From: a virus
Reading direction: 5' to 3' (one strand)
Length of the DNA stretch: 42,306 nucleotides
Virus record (IMG/VR): IMGVR_UViG_3300023179_000205
Span: 1 to 42,306 of that record
The notes under the pieces are model-generated. The model did not search any database. It saw only the letters and a program-made list of their open reading frames with translations, and was not told the DNA's origin. Shown piece by piece: positions 1 through 7,309 of the stretch. The first letter of the stretch is position 1. Each line of letters starts with the position of its first letter. The position numbers and the translations under genes are program-made.

Positions 1-270
1 ATAAACTTTCATATCATAATACTTATTACCACTAATAGATGGTAAAATACTTACAGGTGATGAATTTAAAGTTAGTGTTTGAGCACTTGTTACCGTCACC
101 GCACTATAATATTGATACCCACCAATTACAGGTGCAACTTGATTTAATTGAGCCTTGTATGATGACCCACTTTGACTTTGCGAAGTGTCTCCCGTTGTAA
201 CAATATGTATTAATGTTGTTAAAGTAATTGCCGTTGATTGGGCTAGTGTTTTGTCTGTTAGTTTTGCCAT
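1..270 (-). CDS. Tail fibre protein, N-terminal 90 residues (cut by window edge)
   Basis: The frame starts at an ATG at 270-268 and stays open for 90 codons to the left edge, so the C-terminal part is missing. The first 47 or so residues closely match the N-terminus of the 782-residue fibre at 4346-6694: both carry LAQS-AIT-TTLIHIV-TGD-SQ followed by GSSYKAQL. This conserved head is probably the part that attaches the fibre to the virion (inference). After it the two proteins diverge, here into GYQYYSAVTVTSAQTLTLNS. The gene follows the 93-residue gene with an 18-19 base AT-rich gap and has no Shine-Dalgarno. The paralogy is visible directly; the fibre role is inferred from it and from the neighbourhood. 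Confidence 0.75.
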   Translation of the reverse strand, partial: MAKLTDKTLAQSTAITLTTLIHIVTTGDTSQSQSGSSYKAQLNQVAPVIGGYQYYSAVTVTSAQTLTLNSSPVSILPSISGNKYYDMKVY

Positions 271-293
271 CTTTTTATATTAAATATATAAGT

Positions 294-575
294 TTATTCA
301 AATTCAAATGGTGTATTATCCATGAATTCAAAAATTATTTCATCTTCAAATTGTTTGAAATGTGAGAATGAAGTGCAGAAAACACAATCATTGTCATCGA
401 TTATTTTTATAACGTATGAAATATAAGTTTCATAAATTGTGGGTAATGTGAAACTATATGGTAAAGTAGTTGTTGTATCGATATATTGGCAAGTACCGTA
501 GCATGTATCACAAACCCAAATATCATATGGAGATGTTCCTGAAGTTATAGAATTTATAGTTACTGTTGTTGCCAT
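294..575 (-). CDS. Small single-domain SprB-like protein (93 aa), fibre-associated
   Basis: A 93-residue protein read as one immunoglobulin-like or SprB-like beta domain, with the sequence order SITSGTSPYDIWVCD, a cysteine-containing turn, then YVIKIIDDNDCVF. Its C-terminal block FEDEIIFEFMDNTPFEFE is nearly repeated in the protein at 6716-7003 (FQDEINFNFMDGVGYIFQ). It is one of three paralogues in the window, the third at 7019-7306. The start lies 3 bases after the stop of the Pro-Thr-rich gene, so the two are probably co-translated. No signal peptide or membrane segment is visible. A small accessory subunit or cap of a tail fibre is likely, but this is inference from position and paralogy. 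Confidence 0.6.
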   Translation of the reverse strand: MATTVTINSITSGTSPYDIWVCDTCYGTCQYIDTTTTLPYSFTLPTIYETYISYVIKIIDDNDCVFCTSFSHFKQFEDEIIFEFMDNTPFEFE

Positions 576-578
576 ATT

Positions 579-2234
579 TTAACAATTTCCATTTTCATTA
601 CACTTGAAAGTTAATTTTCCGTCCTGACCAACTTCAAATATTTTTATTTGTGGATTACCTGTTTGATTTATAGGTGATTTTATGTATGTAACATTTGTAG
701 GTGTTGTAAGTGTTGAATCTTCATAAATATATACTCCAGTGTCTAAAGTATTTACACTAAATTCAGTATAGAATTCAATATGTCCACCGAAATCAGTCAA
801 TTCACAAACAGGACATGCTAATGAATATTCACCAGATGCTCTCCATAGTTTGAATGTTGGTGTAGGTGTAGGTGTTGGTTTTAGACAATCTAAACAGGTG
901 GTGAAAGTAGTTGCTGTTGTTGCGGTAAATTCATCGACATTTGCAACAATATAACCCGATGGTGGGATGTAGTTAATAAAGTTTCCTATGTAGTTGTAAC
1001 ATAAACCTGATGTTGTTTTAACTATATCTCCGATAACAACATTTGTTGGTGGGTATGTCAATTGTACAATCATAGAATTATTAGTACAAGACGTAAACAC
1101 AAAGCTAGTACCACTAGGATATATTATTGGAGTCGGTGTTGGTGTTGGTGTAGGGGTCGGTGTTGGTGTTGGTGTAGGTGTAGGTGAAGGATAAATACAT
1201 TGTGTGCAACCGCTGATATAAACGTCTAATATGTCAACAATACTTCTATTAGGTGATGCTTCTACGTTTCTTGTGTATGTTACACATTGAATTTGATTGG
1301 AGCTACTACCATATAAAATGGTTAAGAAAGTGGTTCCGGTCGAAATCGCAGAACCTGTATATATTAATGGATTATCAACATAATACAATGACCCATCTTC
1401 GCAATCTAACAACTCTTTAACTGTTGAACAAACAAAAGTACCACTATCAATCACAAAAGTTACGGTATTTGCTGATGGTGTAACGGTAACAAATGGTGTA
1501 GGGGTTGGTGTAGGTGTCGGTGTAGGTGTTGGTGTTACTATTTCTAGTACGTCTATATCAGCAGTAAATCCTGAACAAATATCAGTTGGTGTAGGGGTTG
1601 GAGTTGGTGTAGGTGTAGGAGTCGGTGTAGGAGTTGGTGTAGGAGTTGGTATATCACATTCTAGTAATATGTCAAAATCTAAAACCGAACATGGGTCTAC
1701 TGGTGTTGATGTAGGTGTTGGGCAAGTATTTTCTGTTAGTATAGTTTCATCAATATCGGGGCAACTGTATATTGTTGGTTCAGCACCATAAAAAATACAA
1801 GTTTGACTTAGTCCGGTACTTAAACACCATTTTGTGGTATCGAAATATATGTACCCAGGTAATGTGCCACCTGTCCAGTATGGGTTATTATTAATTTCAC
1901 CGGCAACATTATAATTACCTGTTATTGCGGTATAACCACTAATATTGATTGATATACAAACTTCGTTACTGCAACAATCACCTGTTAAACATAATGTGTC
2001 TGAACAATCTGTTTGTAATGTATATACACCGTCTAAATTTGTAAATGTGGTTGCAGTAAAACCTGAAGTGAAAGCAGAAACAATAGTGTAACAACCATTA
2101 GGAACAACAGGATCACCTGAAAAGTGATAAGTTAATCCAGTTGATGCAGTACCACCAGTAGAAACCCAAGCAGCATCATCCGTAACATATTGGTAAGCAT
2201 CATAACAACAACCCTGAAATCTTAAATTTGCCAT
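579..2234 (-). CDS. Cysteine-rich modular protein with Pro-Thr tracts, probable tail fibre/adhesin
   Basis: A 551-residue protein built of small cysteine-rich domains joined by four alternating Pro-Thr linkers. The N-terminal domain contains FQGCCYDAYQYV and the pair GDCCSNEVC. Later domains end in paired cysteines (SGCTQCIYPSP, TTCLDCLKPTP), and the last one includes CPVCEL and ends KCNENGNC. The linkers resemble extended, mucin-like spacers. It has no signal peptide and no recognisable enzyme motif. It lies directly downstream of two glycosyltransferase-type genes, which makes it a candidate substrate (inference). An ATAAATA element (plus-strand reading) at 2255-2261 precedes the start, and the gene is 3 bases from the next small gene. 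A virion surface or fibre role is likely; the receptor is unknown. Confidence 0.65.
   Translation of the reverse strand: MANLRFQGCCYDAYQYVTDDAAWVSTGGTASTGLTYHFSGDPVVPNGCYTIVSAFTSGFTATTFTNLDGVYTLQTDCSDTLCLTGDCCSNEVCISINISGYTAITGNYNVAGEINNNPYWTGGTLPGYIYFDTTKWCLSTGLSQTCIFYGAEPTIYSCPDIDETILTENTCPTPTSTPVDPCSVLDFDILLECDIPTPTPTPTPTPTPTPTPTPTPTDICSGFTADIDVLEIVTPTPTPTPTPTPTPFVTVTPSANTVTFVIDSGTFVCSTVKELLDCEDGSLYYVDNPLIYTGSAISTGTTFLTILYGSSSNQIQCVTYTRNVEASPNRSIVDILDVYISGCTQCIYPSPTPTPTPTPTPTPTPTPTPIIYPSGTSFVFTSCTNNSMIVQLTYPPTNVVIGDIVKTTSGLCYNYIGNFINYIPPSGYIVANVDEFTATTATTFTTCLDCLKPTPTPTPTFKLWRASGEYSLACPVCELTDFGGHIEFYTEFSVNTLDTGVYIYEDSTLTTPTNVTYIKSPINQTGNPQIKIFEVGQDGKLTFKCNENGNC
854..880 (-). repeat. Short Pro-Thr coding tract (about 4 hexamers)
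   Basis: Plus-strand GGTGTN-type hexamers encode the last Pro-Thr linker of the 551-residue protein. It is the shortest of the four tracts. Confidence 0.8.
1131..1190 (-). repeat. Pro-Thr coding hexanucleotide tract
   Basis: About ten near-identical six-base units (GGTGTT, GGTGTA, GGGGTC and similar on the plus strand) encode alternating Pro and Thr. Differences between units fall at third codon positions, so the amino-acid pattern is kept. Confidence 0.9.
1494..1535 (-). repeat. Pro-Thr coding hexanucleotide tract
   Basis: About seven six-base units encode a Pro-Thr linker between two cysteine-containing domains of the 551-residue protein. Confidence 0.9.
1583..1650 (-). repeat. Pro-Thr coding hexanucleotide tract (longest)
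   Basis: About eleven six-base units encode the longest Pro-Thr linker, around residues 195-217 of the protein. Gain or loss of a unit would keep the reading frame. Confidence 0.9.
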
Positions 2235-2290
2235 TAAAAATTAGACTTTATTATATAAATAACTAAAAGTTCATTTTATTAAAGTTTATT

Positions 2291-3073
2291 TTATCCGAAT
2301 AGTTCAAAATATTGCCTCCAATCTGATTTAACTATGTTAAATTCATCTTTATTGTCTTCATAACAAAAATCAAAATACTTTTCTTCGCTACCAACGTATC
2401 CAAAATCAAAATATTTTTCTAATAATGTTTCAAAATAATTTATTAAAAAATTTAGGTTTGATTTTTTTGGAACAAAAAAACAACCTCCATGTATATACCT
2501 ATATTGTGATAGTAAATGTAATTCTCTGTTTGTTATTTTAAAATTTGTATTGTGACTAAAAAACGTTATTTTATTTAAATAATGTTCTTCTAATTTTTCA
2601 ATTTTTGGAAATACTTTACCTTGGTTACTATTGTCTCTCAATAATCCAGCATCACACCAAACATAAAAATCATAATCACTTTCTTCTATTGCATTTTTAA
2701 TAAAATAAAACTTGTTAAATATTATAGTATTGTATTCTGCATACAACATTTCTGGAACTTGGAAGTGTATTTTTTTTTTAAACTCTTCCGATGACATTAA
2801 GTTTACTATTTTTTGATGGAATTTTTTATAAGAATTAAGATCTTCAAAATTTTGTATAATTATTTTAGTTCTAGATAAATCTTTATCTATTTTTTTTCTA
2901 CTTTCTACTATCCTATCTAAAAACTTTTGTTCAGTATAAATAATAAAATCAGAATCGACATTCAAAATATTATCCATCCAAAATAAATAAGTATTATATG
3001 ATTGATTATAATTATTCCATTTATCTCTTCCGATATCAAATAAAGCGGTTACAATCACTGACCTTTTTATCAT
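2291..3073 (-). CDS. HtrL/YibB-family protein, putative glycosyltransferase
   Basis: A 260-residue protein that fits the HtrL/YibB family. It opens with VIVTALFDIGRDKWNNY, a typical start for the family, has YDFYVWCDAGLLRD around residues 134-147 with a likely metal or nucleotide-binding Asp at 141, and has HGGCFFVP near residues 195-202. Family members have a glycosyltransferase-A-like fold and occur in surface-polysaccharide clusters, but their reaction is poorly defined. The start overlaps the stop of the upstream glycosyltransferase by four bases (ATGA), so the two are translationally coupled and probably work on the same target. Neighbours on both sides are fibre-type genes. Family assignment is fairly sure; the donor sugar and the acceptor are unknown. 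Confidence 0.7.
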   Translation of the reverse strand: MIKRSVIVTALFDIGRDKWNNYNQSYNTYLFWMDNILNVDSDFIIYTEQKFLDRIVESRKKIDKDLSRTKIIIQNFEDLNSYKKFHQKIVNLMSSEEFKKKIHFQVPEMLYAEYNTIIFNKFYFIKNAIEESDYDFYVWCDAGLLRDNSNQGKVFPKIEKLEEHYLNKITFFSHNTNFKITNRELHLLSQYRYIHGGCFFVPKKSNLNFLINYFETLLEKYFDFGYVGSEEKYFDFCYEDNKDEFNIVKSDWRQYFELFG

Positions 3074-4308
3074 ACATTACCCGTATATTGTTTTATCCAT
3101 TCTTTTGTTTTAGAATGTACCCAAACAGACCATGATTTTGGTGTTTCTGTCACTAAAAAATTTCTACATATATTTACAAAACCGTTCTTTATATAATTTT
3201 TTATTTCATCTTCCGTACAATCTTTTCTATGTATTTCACTTCCTGTTTGATTGTGAAAAGTTACCGCCCAAAAATCATAGTCAGGTTCTTTAAGTTCATC
3301 AACTTCTAAATTAATACAATAATTAAAGTTTCTTGTAAAACTTTCTAACCATTCATTTTCTGTATCATACTCAGGGTTTGGTGGGTAATATTTATTTAAT
3401 GTGTGTTCTTGTACTGCTCTTTTTTCAAATAATAGTCCAGCATATTTTTCATAATCTCTTAGAGTTCTTACATTACCTAAACCATATTTTCCATCATGTC
3501 CTTTTTGTGTTTCACCATCCATACCAAATAGTTTTCTATTCAATAGATGTGCGTTTTCATTTAACTTCCACCATTCTTTATCATCATCCCACTGTTTAAC
3601 TCTTCCGTTTCTTGTGTATTCGTGCCATAAAACAACTCTATGTGGATGAAATAAATCATATCCATGTGTAAATGCTCTAACAGCAATTGATATTTCTTCT
3701 CCATGAAAATAAAAATCAGGATTGTGTTGGACTTCCTTCGAAAATTTTCCTAATGTGAAACAAAAATGTGCAGAATAAAATCTTGCAGGTACAGGTGTAT
3801 TTAAATCTTTCCAGTTTGGTATAATTTCAGGTAAAAAAAATACGGCACCTTCAGGTATAAATTTATCAAATACCATTCTCCAAGGAACTGTTACCCTACC
3901 ATTTGGGTCATTTTTTGGGTCATATGATGGTACATAAGCTGTTAATAATGGTTTTGGTATACCTGAATCTTGTAATTGTTTTATCATATCAATCAAAGTT
4001 TCATCCCAATCTTTTTCAAATCTCATGTGGGAATCTATTTGTAATGTATACTCTTCTTCTTTATAAAGTTGTTGTACTTTATTACGTGCCCAACAAACTC
4101 CTTTTGATTCTTGGTGTGGTATATTTAAAATTCTAAACCTACTGTCATTTTCATATTCAGTAAGATCATCAAATTTATCGTCAGGGTGAAATTGTCTTGC
4201 TATTCCAAATGTTAAATTTTGTGGGTATTTGGCGTTTTCTATACAAGATTTGATTGTTGGTAAAAGTTCAGGATCTCTATATGATGCAATTTGAATAAAA
4301 ATTTTCAT
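3070..4308 (-). CDS. GlcNAc-transferase-like glycosyltransferase (Skp1 GnT/GT60 type)
   Basis: A 412-residue protein resembling the GlcNAc glycosyltransferase family (GT60), known from the enzyme that adds GlcNAc to hydroxyproline of Skp1. The start MKIFIQIASYRDPELLPTI is characteristic. QIDSHMRFEKDWD around residues 90-102 supplies the DxH-type metal motif (D92, H94). FYFHGEEISIAVRAFTHGYD near residue 200 and the following HPHRVVLWHEYTR are further family-like blocks. Members act in the cytoplasm on protein acceptors, so modification of a phage structural protein before assembly is plausible (inference). It overlaps the YibB-type gene by four bases and follows the 782-residue fibre gene. An AT-only repeat leader lies just upstream at 4309-4345. 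Confidence 0.75.
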   Translation of the reverse strand: MKIFIQIASYRDPELLPTIKSCIENAKYPQNLTFGIARQFHPDDKFDDLTEYENDSRFRILNIPHQESKGVCWARNKVQQLYKEEEYTLQIDSHMRFEKDWDETLIDMIKQLQDSGIPKPLLTAYVPSYDPKNDPNGRVTVPWRMVFDKFIPEGAVFFLPEIIPNWKDLNTPVPARFYSAHFCFTLGKFSKEVQHNPDFYFHGEEISIAVRAFTHGYDLFHPHRVVLWHEYTRNGRVKQWDDDKEWWKLNENAHLLNRKLFGMDGETQKGHDGKYGLGNVRTLRDYEKYAGLLFEKRAVQEHTLNKYYPPNPEYDTENEWLESFTRNFNYCINLEVDELKEPDYDFWAVTFHNQTGSEIHRKDCTEDEIKNYIKNGFVNICRNFLVTETPKSWSVWVHSKTKEWIKQYTGNV

Positions 4309-4345
4309 AAAATAAATTTATAAAAATTTATAAATAAATGAAGTA
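4309..4345 (-). promoter_or_regulatory. AT-only leader with duplicated TTTATAAA element
   Basis: The gap before the glycosyltransferase gene is made almost only of A and T and contains two copies of TTTATAAA plus the TATTTAT element (4330-4336) found before many other genes here. It could be a promoter or a translation-start leader. No Shine-Dalgarno is present. Confidence 0.3.
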
Positions 4346-6694
4346 TTATAATTCTCTTACGTTTAATATTGGTGCTGTGGATTCTCCAAATTTAATACTA
4401 CCACCACTAATTTCATTTGCCTTTAAATAATACGTATAAGTTCCTGCCGCAGGAGCATCAATATAAGTAAAGGCGAACGGGCTATTCTCACTACCGGCAC
4501 TACCTTCTGTATGTACAATTGCGCCTATTTGTGTTGAGTCTCTCCATAATTGTAATTTAGACCAATATCCTGCACCTGTATTTTCAGCATCACCATAAGC
4601 GCAGACCATAACAGGATTACCATATGTAGTAATAGATACACTTAATATTGTTTGTGGTGTTCCAATTGCCGCTAATGTAACACTCGCACCTCCACCTGTT
4701 TGTGAATAATTTATATTACTTTTTACTCTTCCGGGTACGGTCATATTACCAGTATCACTCAAAGTGAAAATATTAGTACCATATGTACTACTAATTATTT
4801 CTACATCACCTACATTATTTAACCTGAATGATTTATTTGGATTTGTTGCACCTGATGCAGTATTTGTGACTCTGATGAAGTCGGTATATCCTGTACCTCC
4901 ATTCGTATTACTACCTGATATATTTATAAATGCTAATGAGGTCCCTCCGCTTATAGTAACAGAACCTTTTGATCCTGATGTAATATATGTTCCGCCAGTA
5001 AATGTTGTTGCAGATATCGTATTTGCTCTAAGTGTTCCATTAATTACCGCAGTGCCTGTAGTTCCCGTTCCACCAACTTGTAAATTAGCGGTTGGTGCTT
5101 CGGTACCATCAGGATTTAGCATTAAACCTAATTTACCGTCTTGTGGTAATGGCCCTCCTTTAAGGTACATTATACTATTACCATTCTGTTCAAACCATAA
5201 ATTACCAGTATTTCCTGTTGGTGAGATGTTTATTACCATTCCATTACTATTTGTACCAATACTTAGCACTCCTTTATTTTGGTAAAAATTAGAACCGTTT
5301 ACTGGTGTGGTGGCGGTTCTTATATAATTGTCTCCATAATAACTTAAAGACATGTTTTTATTACTATTTAAATTAGTACCAACAGTAACCTGACTATCAC
5401 CTGAAGTATTAGGATTATACAAAAGAGATGCTGTTGTTCCGGTATGTGAAAAATATTTTATAGATCCTTTAAAACTAGAATTATTTGACGATGTTATTAT
5501 GCTACTTAATGATAAAGTGTCTGATTGTGCATTAACATTTCCTTTAAGTAATATTGATTCGTTTACAATATCATATGTAAAACCACTATTTGATCCGACA
5601 TAAATATTTCCTTCATTCAAAGGATTTATATTTAGTGGTGAGCATGAATGTATATTTGTCACATATAAATCATCCACACAATCACCACTTGAGCCAATCG
5701 TTGTCGCTGATATTGTATTAGCACTTAAACCGTTTGTAAATGTTGTTGTCCCTGATACTGTTCCTCCTGTAAATGTTGATGCTTGCCACCTTGCATTTCC
5801 ATTAGCATCCGATGTTAAAACATATCCATTGGTTGCCCCTGATGTCATTTGGAAATTTGTTGTTTTTGTTTTTCCACTAACATCAAGGTTTGCTGAAGGT
5901 GTCTCGGTTCCGATACCAACGTACCCTTGAGTTGCTCCAGTTCCCTGAATGTACATGTCGGATGTGCCTGTTGCAATTTTTCCTGCATAAAATCTAATAT
6001 AATCTTCAGTTCCTGAACCAGGGGCAGATATTATGTTAATACCATTTGATTCAACACTTGAGTATACGTGTGCGTCTCCAACCTTACCATATCCCAGAGT
6101 TGTTGAGTCATTCCAAGCCCTGATACCAAATGAAGCACTTGAGGCTGATTTTGTTAAATATGCGGGAACATTAACCGCATATCTTGGTAAATTTGTAGTA
6201 CCACTAACCACAGCAACACCACCTGAACTAGTTGGGTTATAAAAAAATTGACTACCACCACTAAACGCATGTAAAAAATATTGTGGTCCATTTATACCAA
6301 TACCTAATCTAGTGTTTGTTAGATCTATTGTTATACCACTTGTGGACCCAAAATAAACATTTCCTTCGTTTAATGGATTAATTCTTAATGGTGAACATGA
6401 ATGTATATTTGAAACATATAAATCATCCACACAATCACCACTTGAGCCAATTGTGGTTGCCGATATTGTATTTGCACTTAATCCATTTGTAAATGTTGTT
6501 ACTCCCGGTACTGTTCCTCCTGTAAATGTTCCTCCACTAAATAGGTTTACAAGTTGCCCTAATTGCGCCTTATATGATGAACCTGCAGGATTTTGTGAAG
6601 GGTCACCAGTATATACAATATGTATAAGTGTAGTCGGTGTTATTGCCGATGATTGTGCTAATGTCCTGTCCGTTAATAATTGATATGTTGGCAT
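4346..6694 (-). CDS. Tail fibre/spike protein with internal duplication (782 aa)
   Basis: A 782-residue protein rich in Gly, Thr, Ser and Asn, typical of trimeric phage fibres. The N-terminal 47 or so residues (LAQSSAITPTTLIHIV, GSSYKAQLGQ) are shared with the truncated gene at the left edge. A module containing TTFTNGLSANTISATTIGSS, GDCVDDLYV and NIHSCSPL occurs twice (roughly residues 55-110 and 305-360), and part of it a third time (LRANTISATTFTGG). Between copies are segments of the type LGIGINGPQ and NLDVSGK, common in fibres. The last 120 or so residues look like a compact beta-sandwich head (WSKLQLWRDSTQIGAIVHTE), the likely receptor-binding tip. I see no S74-type chaperone motif. The two glycosyltransferase genes follow directly. 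Confidence 0.75.
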   Translation of the reverse strand: MPTYQLLTDRTLAQSSAITPTTLIHIVYTGDPSQNPAGSSYKAQLGQLVNLFSGGTFTGGTVPGVTTFTNGLSANTISATTIGSSGDCVDDLYVSNIHSCSPLRINPLNEGNVYFGSTSGITIDLTNTRLGIGINGPQYFLHAFSGGSQFFYNPTSSGGVAVVSGTTNLPRYAVNVPAYLTKSASSASFGIRAWNDSTTLGYGKVGDAHVYSSVESNGINIISAPGSGTEDYIRFYAGKIATGTSDMYIQGTGATQGYVGIGTETPSANLDVSGKTKTTNFQMTSGATNGYVLTSDANGNARWQASTFTGGTVSGTTTFTNGLSANTISATTIGSSGDCVDDLYVTNIHSCSPLNINPLNEGNIYVGSNSGFTYDIVNESILLKGNVNAQSDTLSLSSIITSSNNSSFKGSIKYFSHTGTTASLLYNPNTSGDSQVTVGTNLNSNKNMSLSYYGDNYIRTATTPVNGSNFYQNKGVLSIGTNSNGMVINISPTGNTGNLWFEQNGNSIMYLKGGPLPQDGKLGLMLNPDGTEAPTANLQVGGTGTTGTAVINGTLRANTISATTFTGGTYITSGSKGSVTISGGTSLAFINISGSNTNGGTGYTDFIRVTNTASGATNPNKSFRLNNVGDVEIISSTYGTNIFTLSDTGNMTVPGRVKSNINYSQTGGGASVTLAAIGTPQTILSVSITTYGNPVMVCAYGDAENTGAGYWSKLQLWRDSTQIGAIVHTEGSAGSENSPFAFTYIDAPAAGTYTYYLKANEISGGSIKFGESTAPILNVREL
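5607..5784 (-). repeat. Internal repeat of fibre gene, copy A
   Basis: About 175 bases that match 6359-6529 closely, for example around the shared plus-strand string ATAAATCATCCACACAATC. The copy encodes the second NPLNEG-to-FTGGT module of the fibre. Confidence 0.85.
6359..6529 (-). repeat. Internal repeat of fibre gene, copy B
   Basis: Partner of 5607-5784. The copies differ mainly at scattered third codon positions, and the encoded residues are largely the same. Confidence 0.85.
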
Positions 6695-6715
6695 ACTTTA
6701 TTTTATAAATATTAT

Positions 6716-7003
6716 TTATTGAAAAATATACCCTACGCCATCCATAAAATTGAAATTAATTTCGTCTTGGAATACTTTTTGAATTCCACAATCTATTTCT
6801 GTTAGATATATACAACCGTTAGTGTCAATTATTTTTAAATACAAAAAACTCTCATTTGGGAAATAATTTTGAGTATTTATTACTACCGTTGCAGGTATTG
6901 ATGTTAATCCTGAAATATAAAAACATCCAGTGTTTGTTGGATCGCATAGAAATATATCTAATGGCTCTAAAGTTCCGGTTTCTCCGGTGATATTAATTAT
7001 CAT
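6716..7003 (-). CDS. Small single-domain SprB-like protein (95 aa), fibre-associated
   Basis: A 95-residue protein with one SprB-like beta domain: INITGETGTLEPLDIFLCD, then YLKIIDTNGCIYLTEIDCG, where the IDTNGC segment is the hallmark late strand of such repeats. The C-terminal FQDEINFNFMDGVGYIFQ matches the end of the 93-residue protein at 294-575. It sits just upstream of the 782-residue fibre gene and 15 bases after the paralogue at 7019-7306. Two overlapping ATAAATA elements (plus-strand reading, 7004-7014) abut the start codon. No signal peptide or membrane segment is seen. A structural accessory of the tail fibre is the best guess, resting on paralogy and position. Confidence 0.6.
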   Translation of the reverse strand: MIINITGETGTLEPLDIFLCDPTNTGCFYISGLTSIPATVVINTQNYFPNESFLYLKIIDTNGCIYLTEIDCGIQKVFQDEINFNFMDGVGYIFQ

Positions 7004-7018
7004 ATAAATAAATATCGG

Positions 7019-7306
7019 TTAAAACCAAACTATTGAATCTCCACCTTCGGTTAATAAAATTAGTCCATCTTCTGTTAACATAAAGAATGATTCAGTAGGA
7101 CAAGAAATCAATTTGAATGTTTCACAACCATTAGAATCAATAACTTTAATTAATAGTGTTGTTGCCGTAGAATAAAATGTTGAGGCAGTATAGGTACCTC
7201 CTGTTGTTGCGAGCACTGAACAATTATTACCATATTCATCACAAATATAAAATGTTAATGGAGGTACTCCACCTGTGATCCCTGATATGGTAATAACTTG
7301 TGACAT
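7019..7306 (-). CDS. Small single-domain SprB-like protein (95 aa), fibre-associated
   Basis: Third member of the small paralogous family: ITISGITGGVPPLTFYICDE, then LLIKVIDSNGCETFKLISC. Its C-terminus differs from the other two and reads FFMLTEDGLILLTEGGDSIV, an internal repeat of LTEDG/LTEGG that could form a short beta-hairpin stack. It begins 3 bases after the stop of the 774-residue SprB-repeat adhesin, so co-translation with it is likely. The domain is the same type as the repeats of that adhesin, which suggests a detached single repeat acting as a cap, adaptor or competitor (inference). Confidence 0.6.
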   Translation of the reverse strand: MSQVITISGITGGVPPLTFYICDEYGNNCSVLATTGGTYTASTFYSTATTLLIKVIDSNGCETFKLISCPTESFFMLTEDGLILLTEGGDSIVWF

Positions 7307-7309
7307 ATT

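Noticed and set aside
4764-5285. 173-codon plus-strand open frame inside the fibre gene
   Set aside because: Antisense to a well-supported fibre gene, Pro/Val-rich as expected from reversed Gly/Thr/Asn codons, with no start context or neighbours on that strand.
6705-6711. T4-type late promoter TATAAATA driving plus-strand transcription
   Set aside because: In the plus orientation the motif would point away from any gene, since all genes are on the minus strand; the coding-strand reading TATTTAT is reported instead.
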